From Methylobacteriaceae bacterium (GTDB lineage: Bacteria > Pseudomonadota > Alphaproteobacteria > Rhizobiales > Beijerinckiaceae), in assembly GCA_020638195.1 (NCBI GenBank), contig JACKJC010000002.1, positions 434,001 through 498,000 of the forward strand: a stretch of DNA of 64,000 bases, read 5' to 3'. Numbering within the stretch: the first letter of the stretch is position 1; the number at the start of each line of letters is the position of its first letter. The translations under genes and the position numbers were made by a program. Below are positions 38,542-48,480 of this stretch, piece by piece. The notes beneath the pieces are model-generated. The model had not been told where the DNA came from, ran no database searches, and was given only the letters and a program-made list of their open reading frames with translations.

Positions 38542-38564
38542 ATATCCAGAATGGCGGATATATG
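38539..38564. promoter_or_regulatory. Palindromic operator of the arsRC-acr3-arsH operon
   Basis: CATATATCC (38539-38547) and GGATATATG (38556-38564) are perfect 9-bp arms around AGAATGGC. The left arm includes the ATG of arsR itself (complement of CAT), so the repressor would sit over the start codon and the transcript leader must be very short. Confidence 0.7.
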
Positions 38565-38583
38565 TGACGATTACAAGACAGCG

Positions 38584-38601
38584 AAGGTCAGGCCTGACCT
38601 T
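38584..38601. repeat. Perfect 18-bp palindrome AAGGTCAGGCCTGACCTT
   Basis: A gapless palindrome spanning the stop codon of the HMA-CDF gene, 20 bp upstream of the arsR operator. It could be a protein-binding site acting on arsR, or part of a weak terminator. There is no loop and no T-run. Confidence 0.4.
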
Positions 38602-39442
38602 GGTTCGCGAGGTCCAGATCGGCGCGGGCGTGCGCGACGATCGACCAGGCGGAATGGAGGAACAGGCCGGCAATGCCTGCGGCGACGATCAGATCTGGCC
38701 AGACCGAGCCGGTCCAGGCGACGAGGCCGGCGGCGATGACGACGGCGAGATTGCCAATGGCGTCGTTGCGGCTGAACAGCCAGACCGCGCGCATATTGGC
38801 GTCGCCCTCGCGATGGGGGATGAGAACGATCGCCGCCGCCACATTGACCGCGAGCGCGACAATGCCGAGCGCGCCCATCAGGCCAGCCTCGGGCGCGTGC
38901 TGGACGAAGACGCGGTAGACGGTCGTCGCCAGCACGCCGACGCCGAGCAGGGCGAGAAACATGCCTTGCAGCAGCGCGGCGCTCGCGCGCGCCCGCAAGC
39001 CCCATCGGATCGCGATCAGGCCGAGCAACGAAATTGCGCCGTCGCCGAGAAAATCGAGCGCATCCGCCTCGACAGCCTGCGAGCCTGCGAGCCATCCGCC
39101 GACGATCTCGATAAGGCCATATCCGAGATTGAGGATGACGACGATCCACAACGCCCGTCTGTAGGCCGGCGCGACATGCGCAGGGGGCGTTGCCTCGCCT
39201 TCGTCCTCGATCCGGTCGAGCCTGTAGCCGAGCGCGGTTACGGCGCGCTCGATCTGGGGCGTCGATTTGTTCGGATCATCCAATTGCAGGGTCATGATCT
39301 GCGAGGCAATCGACACTTGCGCATCGCGCACGCCCGCGACTCCTCGCGCAGCGGTCGAGACCTTGGCTGCGCAGGTTGGGCAGTCCATGCCGGTCACCCG
39401 GTAGCGGACGGCCTCTCCATCGGGCGTCGCGAGGTCGTTCAT
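38588..39442 (-). CDS. HMA-domain/CDF fusion metal transporter
   Basis: A 284-residue fusion. Residues about 10-75 form a heavy-metal-associated domain with GMDCPTC (metal cysteines). The rest is a six-helix cation-diffusion-facilitator-like domain. The metal site is altered: ADALDFLGD has Asp where canonical CDF has His (DxxxD for HxxxD), and the second site reads RNDAIGN. The start at 39442 is used; it follows the thioredoxin stop by 10 bp. It probably exports a soft or divalent metal, with specificity unknown. Confidence 0.85.
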   Translation of the reverse strand: MNDLATPDGEAVRYRVTGMDCPTCAAKVSTAARGVAGVRDAQVSIASQIMTLQLDDPNKSTPQIERAVTALGYRLDRIEDEGEATPPAHVAPAYRRALWIVVILNLGYGLIEIVGGWLAGSQAVEADALDFLGDGAISLLGLIAIRWGLRARASAALLQGMFLALLGVGVLATTVYRVFVQHAPEAGLMGALGIVALAVNVAAAIVLIPHREGDANMRAVWLFSRNDAIGNLAVVIAAGLVAWTGSVWPDLIVAAGIAGLFLHSAWSIVAHARADLDLANQGQA

Positions 39443-39452
39443 GGCGAGGAGG

Positions 39453-39689
39453 CTATGCCGCCAGCCATTTCGCCATGTCTTCAGGCTTCGGCAGGCCACC
39501 GGCATGGACGACCTTGCCGTCGATCACAACGCCCGGCGTCGAGGCGATGCCGAATTTCGCGATGTCGACGAAGTCGGTGACCTTTTCGAGTTCGATGTCG
39601 ATCCCGAGTTTCTTTGCCTCGGCGGTCGCCATGTCGGCGGTCGCGATGCAGCGCTTGCAGCCGGAGCCGAGGATCTTGACGTTTTTCAT
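39453..39689 (-). CDS. Thioredoxin-like redox-active disulfide protein
   Basis: A 78-residue protein of the redox-active disulfide family: MKNVKILGSGCKRC with the CxxC near residues 11-14, then STPGVVIDGKVVHAGG with the cis-proline strand. Such mini-thioredoxins are nearly always encoded next to the COG0701 permease, as here, and may deliver electrons or metalloids. Confidence 0.9.
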   Translation of the reverse strand: MKNVKILGSGCKRCIATADMATAEAKKLGIDIELEKVTDFVDIAKFGIASTPGVVIDGKVVHAGGLPKPEDMAKWLAA

Positions 39690-39700
39690 GGGTCTGCCTT

Positions 39701-40756
39701 TCAGGAGAAGAGGGCGTTGAAGAGATAGCCGACGGCGACGATGCCCAGCGCCACGACGCCGGCGAAGACGGCGATCAGGCGCAGCGAGAGAACCTTGCGC
39801 AGGATGACCATTTCCGGGAAGGACAGCGCGATCACGCTCATCATGAAAGCGAGCACGGTGCCGAGCGCCGCGCCCTTGCCGAGCAGGGCCTCGACGACCG
39901 GGATGATGCCCGCCGCGTTGGAATACATGGGCACGCCGAGCAGCACGGCCGCCGGCACGGACCACCATTGGCCCTTCCCCATGATGGAGGCGAGCAGATC
40001 GTTCGGCACGTAGCCGTGGATGAAGGCGCCGGCGGCGATGCCGACGATGATCCAGAGCCAGACGCGGCCGACAATGTCGCGCACGGCCTCGAGGCCGGCT
40101 TTGATGCGGTCGACGATCGTCTGCTCGTCGGGCGGCAGGTCAGCTTCGCCGGCGCGGAGCTCGCGCACCCATTCCTCCAGCCAGCCCTCGAGATGCAAGC
40201 GGCCGATGATCCAGCCGGAGACGATGGCGATGGTCAGGCCGAAGCCCAGATAGATCGCCGCCACCTTCCAGCCGACCAATGCGAACAAGAGACCGAGCGC
40301 GACCTCGTTGACCATGGGCGCGGCGATCAGAAAGGAGAAGGTAACGCCGAGCGGCACGCCCGCCGAAACGAAGCCGACGAACAGCGGCACGGCCGAGCAG
40401 GAGCAGAAGGGCGTGAAGACGCCGAGAATTGCGGCCGCGACATTGCCGACGCCCTCGCGCCGTCCCGCGAGCAAAGCGCGCGTGCGCTCCGGCGAGAAGA
40501 AGCTGCGCACGACGCCCATGCCGAAGACGACCAGCGTCAGCAGCATCAGCACTTTCGGCGTGTCGTAGACGAAGAAGCGAAGGGCTTCCGCGATATGGCT
40601 GCCCGGCGCGATCGGCAGTTGGGCGACGAGCCAGGCCGAGGCGGACTCGAGCTGCGCATAGAGCGCGAACCAAAGGGCGACCGCGGCCAGCGTCGCGGCG
40701 ATCCATGCCGCCGGCGAGGTCGGGCGCTGCGGGTGCGTCGACAGCCCGTGGCTCAT
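39701..40756 (-). CDS. COG0701/ArsP-like permease
   Basis: A 351-residue protein with eight or nine helices. Signature FTPFCSCSAVPLFVGF with two cysteines, then GVPMYSNAAGIIPVVEALL. Members related to ArsP export trivalent organoarsenicals; others are linked to thioredoxin-like proteins with unknown cargo. It overlaps arsR2 by 4 bp (ATGA) and is followed by the thioredoxin-like gene. Confidence 0.9.
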   Translation of the reverse strand: MSHGLSTHPQRPTSPAAWIAATLAAVALWFALYAQLESASAWLVAQLPIAPGSHIAEALRFFVYDTPKVLMLLTLVVFGMGVVRSFFSPERTRALLAGRREGVGNVAAAILGVFTPFCSCSAVPLFVGFVSAGVPLGVTFSFLIAAPMVNEVALGLLFALVGWKVAAIYLGFGLTIAIVSGWIIGRLHLEGWLEEWVRELRAGEADLPPDEQTIVDRIKAGLEAVRDIVGRVWLWIIVGIAAGAFIHGYVPNDLLASIMGKGQWWSVPAAVLLGVPMYSNAAGIIPVVEALLGKGAALGTVLAFMMSVIALSFPEMVILRKVLSLRLIAVFAGVVALGIVAVGYLFNALFS

Positions 40757-41049
40757 GCCGCTCTCCGTTTCGGTTCGCTCACGGCCGCCATCACCGCGTC
40801 AATGATCGCGCGCGCCGTCGGCGCGAGGTCGGGCGCCAGGCGATAGCGCACCCATTGCGCGTCGCGGCGGTCCGTGACGAGGCCTACGGCCTTCAGTGTG
40901 CTCATGTGCCGGCTCATGCGCGACTGGCTCGCGCCGAGCTTCGTCATGAGTTCGCACACGCAATGCTCGCCGCCGTCCCAGAGGATTCGGAGCGCCGCGA
41001 GGCGGGTGGGTTCGGCGAGGGCGGCGAGGAGGGCGACCGGGTCTTGCAT
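40753..41049 (-). CDS. ArsR-family metalloregulator, second copy
   Basis: A 98-residue winged-helix repressor with the classical metal site HCVCELM in helix 3 and HTH ASQSRMSRHMSTLK. Different from the first ArsR (metal cysteines elsewhere), so the two are not a recent duplication. It controls the permease operon from the 32-bp dyad at 41061-41092. Confidence 0.93.
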   Translation of the reverse strand: MQDPVALLAALAEPTRLAALRILWDGGEHCVCELMTKLGASQSRMSRHMSTLKAVGLVTDRRDAQWVRYRLAPDLAPTARAIIDAVMAAVSEPKRRAA

Positions 41050-41060
41050 GTCGCCTGATT

Positions 41061-41092
41061 ATGCGGCAAAGCGCATATGCGCCATGCCGCAT
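41061..41092. promoter_or_regulatory. Nested 32-bp palindrome, operator of the arsR2-permease operon
   Basis: ATGCGGCA (41061-41068) and TGCCGCAT (41085-41092) are perfect arms around the inner palindrome GCGCATATGCGC (41071-41082). Only two positions break full symmetry. It sits 11 bp upstream of the arsR2 start, between it and the divergent monomeric IDH gene. Confidence 0.75.
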
Positions 41093-41224
41093 GATGTCGC
41101 AGTCGGCCGTGCAAGCGGGCGTGTCCGTCATGCGACAACAATCCAATTGAGGCCGGCGCCCGAAATGCGTAGTTGTGGCGCCGACCAATCACGCCCCGAC
41201 GGGGACGCAGGCGAGGAAGCCCAT

Positions 41225-43447
<2,223 letters not shown>

Positions 43448-43460
43448 TGTGACGTTGCCT

Positions 43461-43511
43461 CCTTCTCCCGCTTGCGGGAGAAGGTGTCATGCGGAGCATG
43501 ACGGATGAGGG
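43461..43511. repeat. REP-like element, left flank of the DUF559 gene
   Basis: Two hairpins in tandem: CCTTCTCCCGC-TT-GCGGGAGAAGG, then TCATGC-GGA-GCATGA, then CGGATGAGGG. Read on the minus strand it begins CCCTCATCCG, the same as the element at 43945 on the plus strand; the pair is inverted. It may also terminate the upstream IDH gene. Confidence 0.8.
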
Positions 43512-43566
43512 ACCGCGCCGCTCAGCGCATGCTTGCTTGAACGGCGCGGTCGTCCCATCCTGCATC

Positions 43567-43965
43567 ATGCCCGCCCGCGTTGGCCCTCAACAAACCACAT
43601 TCGCACGACGCCTCCGCCGAGACATGACCGTGGCGGAAACCATCCTCTGGCGCGACCTACGCGGCGGCGCGCTGGACGGCCTCAAATTTCGCCGGCAGGC
43701 GCCGATCGGCCGATACGTCGTCGATTTCCTCTGCGTCGAGCATCGCGTGATCGTCGAATTGGATGGTCCGCCGCACGACAGCATCGAGCAGAAGCGGCAC
43801 GACGCCGCGCGCGACGGGGAATTGCGCCGGCGCGGCTATCGGATTCTGCGCTTCGCCAACGAGCTGGTTCTGACGGCGGGAAATCTTGTTCTCGATGACA
43901 TACGGCGCGCTATTTCAGCGAATGCGTGCAACCAGTCGCAAGCGCCCTCATCCGACCCTCGCTGA
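43567..43965 (+). CDS. DUF559 (Vsr-like PD-(D/E)XK) endonuclease-fold protein
   Basis: A 132-residue protein: FARRLRRDMTVAETILW, then LKFRRQAPIGRYVVDFLCVEHRVIVELDG with the Asp and E-x-D metal residues of the restriction-endonuclease-like fold, and RRRGYRILRFANELVLT. Family members are stand-alone proteins of unknown target. Upstream codons lie in the left REP, so the ATG at 43567 is preferred. The last six codons and the TGA are inside the right REP element. It could be a domesticated or mobile nuclease. Confidence 0.88.
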   Translation: MPARVGPQQTTFARRLRRDMTVAETILWRDLRGGALDGLKFRRQAPIGRYVVDFLCVEHRVIVELDGPPHDSIEQKRHDAARDGELRRRGYRILRFANELVLTAGNLVLDDIRRAISANACNQSQAPSSDPR

Positions 43966-44001
43966 CGCGAGGGCCACCTTCTCCCACTCCGTGGGAGAAG
44001 G
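43945..44001. repeat. REP-like element, right flank of the DUF559 gene
   Basis: CCCTCATCCGA, then hairpin CCCTCGC-TGAC-GCGAGGG, CCA, then CCTTCTCCCAC-TCC-GTGGGAGAAGG. It is an inverted relative of the element at 43461-43511: both hairpins are kept with compensating changes in the stems. Its first 21 bases encode the end of the DUF559 protein and its stop codon. Confidence 0.8.
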
Positions 44002-44012
44002 GCGCGCTCCTC

Positions 44013-44759
44013 TTACCGCTTCGTCGGCGCGGCCCTCACCATCTGGATCTGGCCGCGCTCCTCCATTTCCATCGCCGTATCGTAGGACGCAATCTCCAGC
44101 GTCGCGTCGAGGCTGCGCTTGGTTATGCGGAGCGCATCGGGGGCTGCTTTCAGCATGTCCTCGGCGAGCGCGCGCCCGTAGGCGATCAGTTCTTCGTCCG
44201 GCACTTCGGCCGAGGCGAGACCAGAACGCACCGCATCTTCCGCATTCATCGGCCGCCCCGTCAGCAGCATCTCTCGCGCGCGAGACACGCCGATCATGCG
44301 TTGCAGGCGCCAGCCGGCGCCGAGTTCGGTTCCCGACAGGCCGATCTTGATGAAGGCGGAATGGAAGGCCGCGCTTTTGCCGACCACGATAATGTCGGCC
44401 GCCAGCGCGATAACGAGGCCGCCGCCGGCGGCTGCGCCATGCACCAGCGCGATGATCGGCTGCGGGCAGGCGCGCATCGCCTTCAGCATGTCGCGCAGCA
44501 GCCAGTCGCCTTCGGGGCCGTCGCGCAGCCGGTCGGGCGTCTGGTCGCGCCAGCCTTTCAAGTCGGCGCCGGAGCAGAAGCCGCGGCCGGCGCCGCTGAT
44601 CAGGATGACGCGCGTGTCGGCGTCGCGCTGCTTGCTGCGAAAATAGGCGTAGAGCGCGTCGGCCATCGGCTGGTTGAGCGAGTTCAGGCTGTTCGGCCGG
44701 TTGAGGATGAGGTGCTCGATCGCGCCGTGGCGCTCGGTTTTCAGGATGTCTTCGCTCAT
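44013..44759 (-). CDS. Enoyl-CoA hydratase/isomerase family protein
   Basis: A 248-residue crotonase-fold enzyme. CSGADL forms the first half of the oxyanion hole and HGAAAGGGLVIALAAD the second. GLSGTELGAGW carries one catalytic Glu position. Acts on acyl-CoA double bonds, probably in beta-oxidation or amino-acid breakdown; the exact substrate is not deducible. It is divergent from the dimeric IDH gene. Confidence 0.92.
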   Translation of the reverse strand: MSEDILKTERHGAIEHLILNRPNSLNSLNQPMADALYAYFRSKQRDADTRVILISGAGRGFCSGADLKGWRDQTPDRLRDGPEGDWLLRDMLKAMRACPQPIIALVHGAAAGGGLVIALAADIIVVGKSAAFHSAFIKIGLSGTELGAGWRLQRMIGVSRAREMLLTGRPMNAEDAVRSGLASAEVPDEELIAYGRALAEDMLKAAPDALRITKRSLDATLEIASYDTAMEMEERGQIQMVRAAPTKR

Positions 44760-44923
44760 GTTTCTTCCCCGAGGCGGCGTTATCGCGGCTTGTGCTCGTT
44801 GCCCGCAGTTTGGGGCCTTGGGGTCGCGAAGTCATCCTGGCGAGGGCGCCCTCGAAAGGGGCGCCTGCGCCAAAAGCGGTGCTAGGCTTGTTGCAGTGCG
44901 GGATGTTATAGGCGCCAGCAATC

Positions 44924-44980
44924 GGACCGCGAGCCTTCAGGCTCGCATTTCCGTCGGGCGAGCCTGAAGGCTCGCGGTCC
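44924..44980. repeat. Perfect 22-bp inverted repeat in front of the dimeric icd gene
   Basis: GGACCGCGAGCCTTCAGGCT(CG) at 44924-44945 and its exact reverse complement at 44959-44980, with a 13-bp spacer (CATTTCCGTCGGG). A transcript through it would form a 22-bp hairpin ending about 30 nt before the icd start. It may be a dispersed palindrome, a terminator of readthrough, or a control element. Confidence 0.75.
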
Positions 44981-45009
44981 AAACGCGCCGATCGCGCAGG
45001 GGAATAGCG

Positions 45010-46221
45010 ATGAGCAAGATCAAGGTCGAGAACCCCGTCGTCGAAATGGACGGCGACGAGATGACCCGCATCATCTGGTCCTTCATCAAGGACAAGCTGA
45101 TCCACCCCTATCTCGACATCGACCTGAAATATTACGACCTCTCCGTCCAGAAGCGCGACGAGACCAACGACCAGATCACCATCGACGCGGCCGAGGCCAC
45201 GAAGAAATACGGCGTCGCCGTCAAGTGCGCGACGATCACGCCGGACGAGGCGCGGGTGAAGGAATTCGGGCTCAAGGAGATGTGGAAGTCGCCGAACGGC
45301 ACGATCCGCAACATTCTCGGCGGCACGATCTTCCGCGAGCCGATCATCTGCCGCAACGTGCCGCGCCTGGTGCCGGGCTGGACGCAGCCGATCGTGGTCG
45401 GCCGCCACGCCTATGGCGACCAGTATCGCGCGACCGATTTCAAGGTGCCCGGCAAGGGCAAGCTGACACTGAAATTCGTCGGCGACGACGGGCAGGTGAT
45501 CGAGCGCGAAGTCTTCCAGTTCCCGGGCGCCGGCGTCGCCATGTCCATGTACAATCTGGACGAGTCGATCCGCGATTTTGCGCGCGCTTCGATGAACTAC
45601 GCATTGCAGCGCAAGTGGCCGCTCTATCTCTCGACCAAGAACACGATCATCAAGGCTTATGACGGGCGCTTCAAGGATCTGTTCCAGGAGATTTTCGACG
45701 CGGAATTCGCAGACGCCTTCAAGGAGGCGAAAATCTGGTACGAGCACCGGCTGATCGACGACATGGTCGCCTCCTCGCTGAAATGGTCTGGCGGCTACGT
45801 CTGGGCCTGCAAGAACTACGACGGCGACGTGCAGTCGGACACGGTGGCGCAGGGCTTTGGCTCGCTCGGCCTGATGACCTCGGTGCTGATGACGCCGGAC
45901 GGCAAGACGGTGGAGGCGGAGGCCGCCCACGGAACGGTGACGCGCCACTATCGCGAACACCAGAAGGGCCACGAAACCTCGACCAATTCGATCGCCTCGA
46001 TCTTCGCCTGGACGCGGGGGCTGGCCCATCGCGCCAAGCTCGACGACAATATGGCGCTGAAACTTTTCGCGCATGAACTTGAGCGGGTCTGCATCGAGAC
46101 GGTCGAATCTGGCTTCATGACCAAGGATCTGGCCCTTCTTGTCGGGCCCGACCAGAAGTGGCTGTCGACCACGGGATTCCTGGACAAGATCGACGAGAAT
46201 CTGAAGAAGGCGATGGGGTAG
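45010..46221 (+). CDS. icd: Dimeric (eukaryote-type) NADP-isocitrate dehydrogenase
   Basis: A 403-residue enzyme of the subfamily II IDH found in eukaryotes and alphaproteobacteria. Motifs: VVEMDGDEMTRIIW, KSPNGTIRNILGGTIFREPI (isocitrate-binding Ser and Arg) and EAEAAHGTVTRHYR (NADP region). AGGGGAA precedes the ATG. It performs the same reaction as the monomeric IDH upstream but is unrelated to it in length and motifs. A 22-bp hairpin lies just upstream. Confidence 0.95.
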   Translation: MSKIKVENPVVEMDGDEMTRIIWSFIKDKLIHPYLDIDLKYYDLSVQKRDETNDQITIDAAEATKKYGVAVKCATITPDEARVKEFGLKEMWKSPNGTIRNILGGTIFREPIICRNVPRLVPGWTQPIVVGRHAYGDQYRATDFKVPGKGKLTLKFVGDDGQVIEREVFQFPGAGVAMSMYNLDESIRDFARASMNYALQRKWPLYLSTKNTIIKAYDGRFKDLFQEIFDAEFADAFKEAKIWYEHRLIDDMVASSLKWSGGYVWACKNYDGDVQSDTVAQGFGSLGLMTSVLMTPDGKTVEAEAAHGTVTRHYREHQKGHETSTNSIASIFAWTRGLAHRAKLDDNMALKLFAHELERVCIETVESGFMTKDLALLVGPDQKWLSTTGFLDKIDENLKKAMG

Positions 46222-46313
46222 GGGCGGGCCGCCCCGCCGCCCCTCCCGGAGGGAAGGGTCAGCGTCAGCGCCGGGCAATTCGTCCGCAACCTTTCAAAAA
46301 CTAATCCCGGTCA

Positions 46314-46342
46314 TTGTGTCGTCGCAAACCTGTCGGTATAAG
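46314..46342 (+). promoter_or_regulatory. dksA promoter
   Basis: TTGTGT (46314-46319), 17 bp, TATAAG (46337-46342), about 40 bp before the start codon. Well-formed sigma-70-like spacing; the -35 differs from consensus at positions 4 and 6. Confidence 0.55.
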
Positions 46343-46382
46343 CCGCGCGACTTTAGTCCAAGGGTTTGGGAGCGGACCTTAC

Positions 46383-46799
46383 ATGGCAGTCGATATCGAC
46401 GAGACCTACAAGCCGTCCGAGGACGAGCCGTTCATGAACGAGCGGCAGAAGGATTACTTCCGCCGCAAGCTGCTCGTCTGGAAGGACGATATTCTGCGCG
46501 AAAGCCGGGAAACCCTGACTTCGCTGCAGAACGAGAACGAAAATCACCCCGATATCGCGGACCGCGCCTCGTCGGAGACCGACCGCGCGATCGAGCTTCG
46601 GGCGCGCGATCGACAGCGTAAGCTGATCGCCAAGATCGATTCGGCGCTTGGCCGGCTCGAGGACGGCTCCTACGGATATTGCGAGGAGACCGGCGAGCCG
46701 ATCGGCCTCAAGCGCCTGGACGCGCGGCCCATCGCCACGCTGTCGATCGAGGCGCAAGAGCGCCACGAGCGTCGCGAGCGCGTCTACCGCGACGACTGA
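46383..46799 (+). CDS. dksA: DksA transcription factor with degenerate zinc finger
   Basis: A 138-residue RNA-polymerase-binding factor that works with ppGpp at ribosomal and amino-acid promoters. A coiled coil covers about residues 25-95 (ERQKDYFRRKLLVWKDDILRE). The finger region GYCEETGEPIGLKRLDARP keeps only Cys100; the other three zinc cysteines are Thr, Ser and Ala (SIEAQERHE). This is the common alphaproteobacterial one-cysteine version. The start is set by GGAG upstream of 46383. Confidence 0.93.
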   Translation: MAVDIDETYKPSEDEPFMNERQKDYFRRKLLVWKDDILRESRETLTSLQNENENHPDIADRASSETDRAIELRARDRQRKLIAKIDSALGRLEDGSYGYCEETGEPIGLKRLDARPIATLSIEAQERHERRERVYRDD

Positions 46800-46823
46800 C
46801 CGATCATCGGTTTCCAGAAACGA

Positions 46824-46851
46824 AAAGGGGCGGCCTTCTGGCCGCCCCTTT
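46824..46851. terminator. Bidirectional terminator between dksA and the FliO-like gene
   Basis: A perfect 12-bp stem AAAGGGGCGGCC / GGCCGCCCCTTT with a 4-nt loop, flanked by A and T residues on both sides. It ends transcription of the convergent genes dksA and FliO-like. Its position supports the FliO-like stop at 46869 rather than the longer frame that runs through it. Confidence 0.88.
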
Positions 46852-46868
46852 GTCTTTGATGGTCTTTC

Positions 46869-48253
46869 CTAGCGTCCGGGGCCTGGCCGGCCGAGCAACT
46901 TGGCCATTTCCTCTTCCAGCGAGGCGAGCGCGTCGAGTTCGTCGGCGGGCTTGGCCGGCGCAGGCGCTGGCGACGGCGGCGGGGCTGGCGGCGCAGTGGA
47001 GGCTTGCGGCGCGCCAGGGGCTCGCGGCGGCGCGACGGGCGCGCGCGGCGGCGGGGCGCCGGCTTTGGCGGCATGGCGGGCGCGGCGGGCTGGGGCTGCT
47101 GGCCTGCGGGCGCAGGCGCAGCTGGGGCCGGCGGCGGAGGCGGGGTGGTCGGGCGCTGGAAGCCAGGCGGCGGCGCGGGGCGCGGCGGCGCCGGCGGTTG
47201 CTGCGTCGCGCCTTGCGGCGGTTCGGCCGGCTGCGGCGGGGCCGGACGGAAGAAAGGCGGCGGCGGGCGCGATCCCGGCGCAACCGGACGCGCGGCAGGA
47301 GGCGGCGGTGTCGGCGCTTCGGCCGCCTCGCGTTTCGGCGCATCCGGTTTCGGCGCGGCGGGCTTCTGCGGTTCGATCGGGCCTGGCGGGGCGACCGGCT
47401 GTTCCGGCGCGGCGAGCGCGGCGGCGAGCTTGTCGAGGTCGAGCTGCGGCGGCAGCGTCAGGTTGGGCTTCTTTTCCGCCGGCGGCGGCTCGGGAGCCTT
47501 GACCTCGGCGGGCTTGACCTCTGGCGGCTTCTCGGCGGGTTTCTGCTCCGCCGGCTTGGCTTCTGAAACCTTGGCTACTGAAACCATGGGTTCGGCAGCT
47601 TTGGCTCCCGGCGCCTTGGGTTCCGGAGGCCGGATCGCGACCGGGGACGGCGCCGCTGCCTGCGGTTCTTCGCGCCTGGTCTCCGCAGGCTTCGGCTCTA
47701 CAGGCCTGTACTCCGGTGGTTTCGGCGCGGCCGGGGCTTCCGATGCGTCGGGACGCCGGCCACGGGCGAAGAGGTCCGGCAGGCGCGGGCCGCGGGTCGG
47801 CGCCGGCGGCGGCGGGGCGAGAGGCTCCTGCGGCGACGGCTCGGGCGGCGCGACGGGCTCCGGGGCCGGCGGGCGGGCGGTCTCGATCATGGGCGGGGTT
47901 TCGCCGCTCGCCCAGGCGGGCGCGCCGGCCTCGCGCTCGCGGCGGGCGTCGCCGCGCATGTCGACACGAACGATTGCCGGCTCGATCACGACGTCGTTGG
48001 GACCGCCGATCATGAGCAGATGTTCGACATTGTCGCGGCGCACGATGATGAGCTGGCGCTCGGCGCCGATGTCATGCGTGTCGACGACGCCGAGCCGCTG
48101 CTGGCGACCGCGGTTCGAGCTCGCGCGAATGCGGTTGCCGCGCAGCGCGCGATATATGACGAAAACGAGCGCCAGGCCGAGCACGACCAGCACGGCTGCC
48201 ATCACGTAGCCGGCCCAAGGCTTGTCGGCGAGATTGCTTGGTAGAAACGGCAT
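46869..48253 (-). CDS. FliO-like membrane protein with long proline-rich tail, apparent frameshift
   Basis: A single N-terminal membrane helix (YVMAAVLVVLGLALVFVIY) and a FliO-like domain (QRLGVVDTHDIGAERQLIIVRRDNVEHLLMIGG) are followed by about 300 residues of Pro/Ala/Lys-rich low-complexity sequence. The original frame turns Arg-rich near 47050 and would run over the dksA terminator. In another frame the sequence continues naturally as PADELDALASLEEEMAKLL and stops at 46869. One missing base in the run at about 47047-47058 would restore it. It is probably a sequencing or assembly slip, or a real shift. FliO-like proteins of this kind occur without flagella genes. Confidence 0.7.
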
Positions 48254-48332
48254 GATCTACTCGAACCCTATCGCGCCCGGAAAAGACGCATTTCACAGAA
48301 TAACATGGCCCGCCCGCCCGCCGGCCAGAAGG

Positions 48333-48347
48333 TTAATGCATGGTTAA
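48333..48347. promoter_or_regulatory. CtrA-binding site between the FliO-like gene and cckA
   Basis: TTAA-TGCATGG-TTAA, exactly the CtrA full site (TTAA-N7-TTAA). Read on the minus strand it also contains the 8-mer TTAACCAT. It is 134 bp from the cckA start and 80 bp from the FliO-like start. CtrA is the final target of the CckA phosphorelay, so this suggests feedback on cckA or control of the divergent gene. Confidence 0.65.
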
Positions 48348-48480
48348 CGATCGTCTGCGTAAAGTAGGCCCTGTCGCTTCGGGCCGACGGTCGCCGCGAC
48401 CGTCGATCCGCCCCATCCTCTTGCGAATCGGGCCATTCCCGTGAATTTCACGGGATCGGCGCCACAGAAGACAGTCGTTC

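Noticed and set aside
44881..44912. Promoter of the dimeric icd gene
   Set aside because: TATAGG is present but no -35 element lies at a suitable distance, so no promoter is called.
46784..46868. C-terminal extension of the FliO-like frame into dksA
   Set aside because: It crosses a strong bidirectional terminator and reads Arg-rich out-of-frame sequence; the stop at 46869 in the other frame is more natural.
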